The notes under the pieces were generated by a model that was not told the origin of the DNA, searched no databases, and was given only the letters and a program-made list of their open reading frames with translations. A stretch of 64,000 nucleotides of DNA. Source: Amycolatopsis deserti (GTDB lineage: Bacteria; Actinomycetota; Actinomycetes; Mycobacteriales; Pseudonocardiaceae). Both the position numbers and the translations under genes were made by a program. The DNA is taken from positions 744,001 through 808,000 of the forward strand of contig NZ_BNAU01000001.1 in NCBI RefSeq assembly GCF_014653945.1. Reading direction: 5' to 3'. Below are positions 61,404 through 64,000 of this stretch, one piece after another (positions within the stretch are counted from its first letter, which is position 1; each line of letters starts with the position of its first letter).

Positions 61404-62354
61404 TCAGGCTCGGGGGCGCGGGGCGAGTGGCCAGGGATCGGCGCCTGCGACGACCCGCTGTCTGGTGGTCCCGATCCCCTCGGCGGTCAGTTCGACGACG
61501 TCACCGGGGGCGAGCCAGCCAGGAAACGTGGGCGCGTCGGGTTCGAGCGCGTTGAAGTGTTCGAGCAAGGTGCAGGTCGGGATCGTGCCGGTCGCGATCA
61601 CGTCGCCCGGCTCGAGGGGGATGCCGCGGGAGGCGTAGGACAGCACCTCGCCGTAGGTCCAGTCCATCTTTCCGGTGGTGCCGCTGCCGACCAGTACGCC
61701 GTTGACCGAGGCCTTCACCTCGATGTCGAAAGGCGAATCGAAGGCGTGGTCGGGCAGCTCGTCCGGGGTCACCAGAAAGGGGCCGAGGGTGGTGCCCGCG
61801 TCCTTGCCCTTGGCCTGTCCGATGCCGAGCCCGCGGTCGAGTGCCTGCAGGTCACGGGCGCTCCAGTCGCAGTAGAGCGTGTACCCGGCGATCAGCTCCT
61901 GGGCCTGGTGGGGTGCGAGGTCGCGGCCGGTGCCGCCGATCACGGCGGCGATCTCCAGCTCGAAGTCGAACCAGGTGCTCCCCGGGGCGATGGTCACGTC
62001 GTCGTAGGGGCCGACGACGCTGGCGGGTCCGGCGAAGTAGAAGGCGGGGATGTCGTACCAGATGTCGGGTAGGTCCTCGGTGACGCCGCGTGCCGCCATG
62101 GCGTTGCGCATGTGCTGCAGGTAGCACAGGGAGTCCCGCATCGACGGAGGGCGAGGGATCGGGGCGAGGAGCCGCACGTCATTCAGCGCGACGGTGTCGG
62201 TGCTTCGGCCTGCGGCCTCGTCCAGAGTGGCGGGCAGTGTCCCCTTTCGCAGATGGTCGAGCAGGGTCTCGCCGGGCGGCAGGGCGTGGATTGTGCCGCC
62301 GTCGACGGCGCCGACTCGTTCTCCGGTCTCTGTCGCGAATGTGGCCCAGCGCAT
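61404..62354 (-). CDS. fumarylacetoacetate hydrolase family protein
   Basis: 316-residue protein of the FAH fold. Metal-binding acids are visible in TWFDFELEIAAVIGG, and YTLYCDWSARDLQ and IATGTIPTCTL are family landmarks. Members cleave C-C bonds of acylpyruvates or hydrate and isomerise 2-keto-4-pentenoates at the end of aromatic meta-cleavage routes. Between a carboxylesterase and a SnoaL-like gene it suggests such a degradation branch. Confidence 0.9.
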   Translation of the reverse strand: MRWATFATETGERVGAVDGGTIHALPPGETLLDHLRKGTLPATLDEAAGRSTDTVALNDVRLLAPIPRPPSMRDSLCYLQHMRNAMAARGVTEDLPDIWYDIPAFYFAGPASVVGPYDDVTIAPGSTWFDFELEIAAVIGGTGRDLAPHQAQELIAGYTLYCDWSARDLQALDRGLGIGQAKGKDAGTTLGPFLVTPDELPDHAFDSPFDIEVKASVNGVLVGSGTTGKMDWTYGEVLSYASRGIPLEPGDVIATGTIPTCTLLEHFNALEPDAPTFPGWLAPGDVVELTAEGIGTTRQRVVAGADPWPLAPRPRA

Positions 62355-62390
62355 GTGTACCTCCGGTCGTGGGAATCGGGTGCGGCCCGG

Positions 62391-63923
62391 TCAGGCCGCG
62401 CCGAGCCAGAGCCCGGCGAGTGGCTCCGGCGGTTCGGTCACAGGTGAGAAGCCGCTGGTGGATATGGCCAGCGTCTGGGGCTGTCGGGCACTGTGGCGCG
62501 GCCACTCGCCCTGGGGTGGCCGGGGGCGTCCGTTCGTGGCGAATGCGGCCCATGCCGCCCGCATCTGCTCGGCGAGGGCGACGTCGACCTCGCCGGCCAG
62601 GTGCTGGCCCGCCTCTGTGTCGCCGGTGTCGAACAGGTACGGCAGCTCGGCTCCGTGCACCGCGCCGATCGGCTGGCCGTCGCGGATCGTGGGCTGGTCG
62701 AAGCGGTAGCAGAAGACGGGGGAATGGTCCGCGGCCGCGCGGGCAAGCGCGAAGGCCGGGTAGCGCAGCGCGGCATCGCCCAGGACGGCGGCGGCGAGTC
62801 GTTCGTTCGGCGCCTGCGGGTAAAGCCGACGGTAGGTCGACTCGATGGCGGGGCCGAGCGGCCCGAAGCGCTCCAGAACGCCAGCGAGCAACCCTTGGGC
62901 CAGGGCGGGATCGTGTGCAGCCGCTGCGATGGCCGTCTCGAGGTGCAGAACGGCTTCGTCGCGTGTGTTGCCCACGAGCAGCGGTATGTCCGCGGCGGCG
63001 CCCCGGGCGAGCGCGCTGAGCGGATCTTCCGGGAGGACGTCGCCGTCGACGACCGGGTTGAAAGCCATGGACGCTCCGTCGAAGAACTCTCGCATGGAGC
63101 CCGCGAAGGCCTCGTCGCTGAGCTGGGTCTGCGCGTCCAGCAGGCTGCTCAGGGGGGCGGCGCGAAGCGCCTCGAGCGAGTCGCGGGGAATCCCGAGCCC
63201 GTCGGCCATCCGACGGGTCACCTCCACCGCGGAGTCCCACGACACCGCGTAGGGCGCACCCGGGGAGCCGATGACCGCCCTGTGCACCAGGCCGCGCGCA
63301 TGCGGCGAGGCGAGCAGGCACGCCACGATCATCGCTCCCGCCGAGTGACCGGCCAGGGTGACGTTGTCGGGGTCTCCGCCGAAGGCGGTGATCTCCTCAC
63401 GCACCCAACGCAGGGATGCGATGATATCGAGCAGAGCGGCGTTGGCCGAGCCTGCTGCGGAGGGCTCGGCCACTGCGGCGAATCCGAGCGCCCCGAGCCG
63501 GTAGTTGACGTTGACCTCGACCAGGCCGTGCCGGCTCAGCCCGCCACCGCGGTAGAGGGGGTCGCCGCCGGACCCGAGGGCGAACCCGCCACCGTGGATC
63601 CACACGAACACCGGCAGCCCGGACCGGCCGGGGGAGGGGGTCCGCACGGACAGGGTGAGACAGTCCTCGCTTTGCGGCAGCCTGGAGCGGTAGACCTCGC
63701 CGACGACCGCGAACGTCTGCCGCTGGGGCGCCGCCGGCCCCGGTCCTGAGACCGGCCGGACGCCGGACCAGGGCAGTGGGGGCGCGGGCGGCGCGAACCT
63801 CAGCTTGCCGACCGGTGGGGCGGCGTACGGTATCGCGTCGAACAGATGGCTTCCGTCCGGTTCGAGGAGTCCCGTCAGCTTCCCGGAACCGGTCGTGAGG
63901 ACGCTCGCGCCGAGGGCCGTCAT
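62391..63923 (-). CDS. type B carboxylesterase
   Basis: 510-residue esterase: oxyanion HGGGFALGSG, the type-B marker SEDCLTLSV, and the nucleophile GHSAGAM. Length fits the family (about 500). The start ATG at 63923 overlaps the stop of the upstream ligase (ATGA). It would hydrolyse an ester substrate and supply the acid for the ligase. Confidence 0.92.
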   Translation of the reverse strand: MTALGASVLTTGSGKLTGLLEPDGSHLFDAIPYAAPPVGKLRFAPPAPPLPWSGVRPVSGPGPAAPQRQTFAVVGEVYRSRLPQSEDCLTLSVRTPSPGRSGLPVFVWIHGGGFALGSGGDPLYRGGGLSRHGLVEVNVNYRLGALGFAAVAEPSAAGSANAALLDIIASLRWVREEITAFGGDPDNVTLAGHSAGAMIVACLLASPHARGLVHRAVIGSPGAPYAVSWDSAVEVTRRMADGLGIPRDSLEALRAAPLSSLLDAQTQLSDEAFAGSMREFFDGASMAFNPVVDGDVLPEDPLSALARGAAADIPLLVGNTRDEAVLHLETAIAAAAHDPALAQGLLAGVLERFGPLGPAIESTYRRLYPQAPNERLAAAVLGDAALRYPAFALARAAADHSPVFCYRFDQPTIRDGQPIGAVHGAELPYLFDTGDTEAGQHLAGEVDVALAEQMRAAWAAFATNGRPRPPQGEWPRHSARQPQTLAISTSGFSPVTEPPEPLAGLWLGAA

Positions 63924-64000
63924 GGTTGCGGCTCCGTCAGGACATTGGCGCGGAGCAGGCCCTTGCGGACCTTCCCGACCGACGTGCGGGGCAGCGCGTC
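63920..64000 (-). CDS. acyl-CoA ligase C-terminus, cut by window edge
   Basis: Only the last 26 residues are visible: DALPRTSVGKVRKGLLRA, with the catalytic Lys of GKVRK typical of AMP-dependent acyl-CoA ligases. The stop overlaps the carboxylesterase start by 4 nt. The rest lies beyond the window. Confidence 0.75.
   Translation of the reverse strand, partial: DALPRTSVGKVRKGLLRANVLTEPQP

Noticed and set aside
1-64000. CRISPR array or rRNA operon
   Set aside because: No regularly spaced direct repeats of the required length and no rRNA-like sequence were seen; no complete tRNA gene either.

Overview
The window is chromosomal DNA of a high-GC actinomycete. The evidence is strong G/C bias at third codon positions, frequent GTG starts, 4-nt overlapping stop/start junctions, a WhiB-like protein, a mycofactocin-coupled dehydrogenase, and a conjugative element of the actinomycete FtsK-translocase type. 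The gene families fit Pseudonocardiales (Amycolatopsis-like); this placement is an inference because no 16S or other marker gene is present.

Positions 1-41,500 are almost entirely catabolic and redox genes in small regulated blocks. 1-5.3 kb holds a hydrolase/thioesterase/acyl-CoA dehydrogenase operon diverging from a flavin/2Fe-2S reductase, then a metallo-hydrolase and a PaiB-like protein. 5.4-10.5 kb is a Baeyer-Villiger monooxygenase plus esterase pair facing a large LuxR-type ATPase regulator that carries a frameshift. 10.5-14.5 kb is a two-component flavin monooxygenase (HpaB-like oxygenase and flavin reductase) with its own FAD-synthetase-like gene and an IclR regulator with twin operators. 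14.5-20.3 kb has a mycofactocin-type SDR, AraC, PucR and TetR regulators and an aldo/keto reductase. 20.3-36.9 kb looks like one regulon: a MarR gene in the middle and three copies of one promoter element, driving a hydrolase-MFS-aldolase operon and an 11-gene CoA-dependent degradation operon (two acyl-CoA ligases, enoyl-CoA hydratase, acyl-CoA dehydrogenase, three dehydrogenase/reductase genes, DUF35+thiolase, CoA-transferase, quinone reductase-like). 37.0-41.5 kb holds a decayed oxidoreductase gene and an alkane hydroxylase operon (AlkB fused to rubredoxin, ferredoxin, ferredoxin reductase, TetR).

Positions about 41.5-59.3 kb are an accessory region. It starts with a decayed ABC-transporter remnant and an AbrB-like gene. 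Then comes a three-gene cassette (42.87-46.67 kb) of visibly lower GC: a PD-(D/E)XK nuclease, an AAA-type ATPase and an unrecognised helical protein, a candidate defence system. Next is the backbone of an actinomycete integrative/conjugative element: GntR regulator, two inverted paralogues that combine an HTH with a Nudix-box domain (Pif-like) plus a cupin, XRE repressor, excisionase-like HTH, WhiB-like protein, two membrane proteins, FtsK-type translocase, a 51-residue protein, and a large serine recombinase broken by one nonsense codon. A tRNA 3'-end-like sequence follows the recombinase, then a second PD-(D/E)XK-like protein and an IS5-type transposase remnant. No replication initiator gene was seen.

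Positions 59.4-64.0 kb return to host-like catabolism: a minus-strand operon running acyl-CoA ligase (cut by the window edge), carboxylesterase, fumarylacetoacetate-hydrolase family enzyme, SnoaL-like protein and thiolase-like protein.
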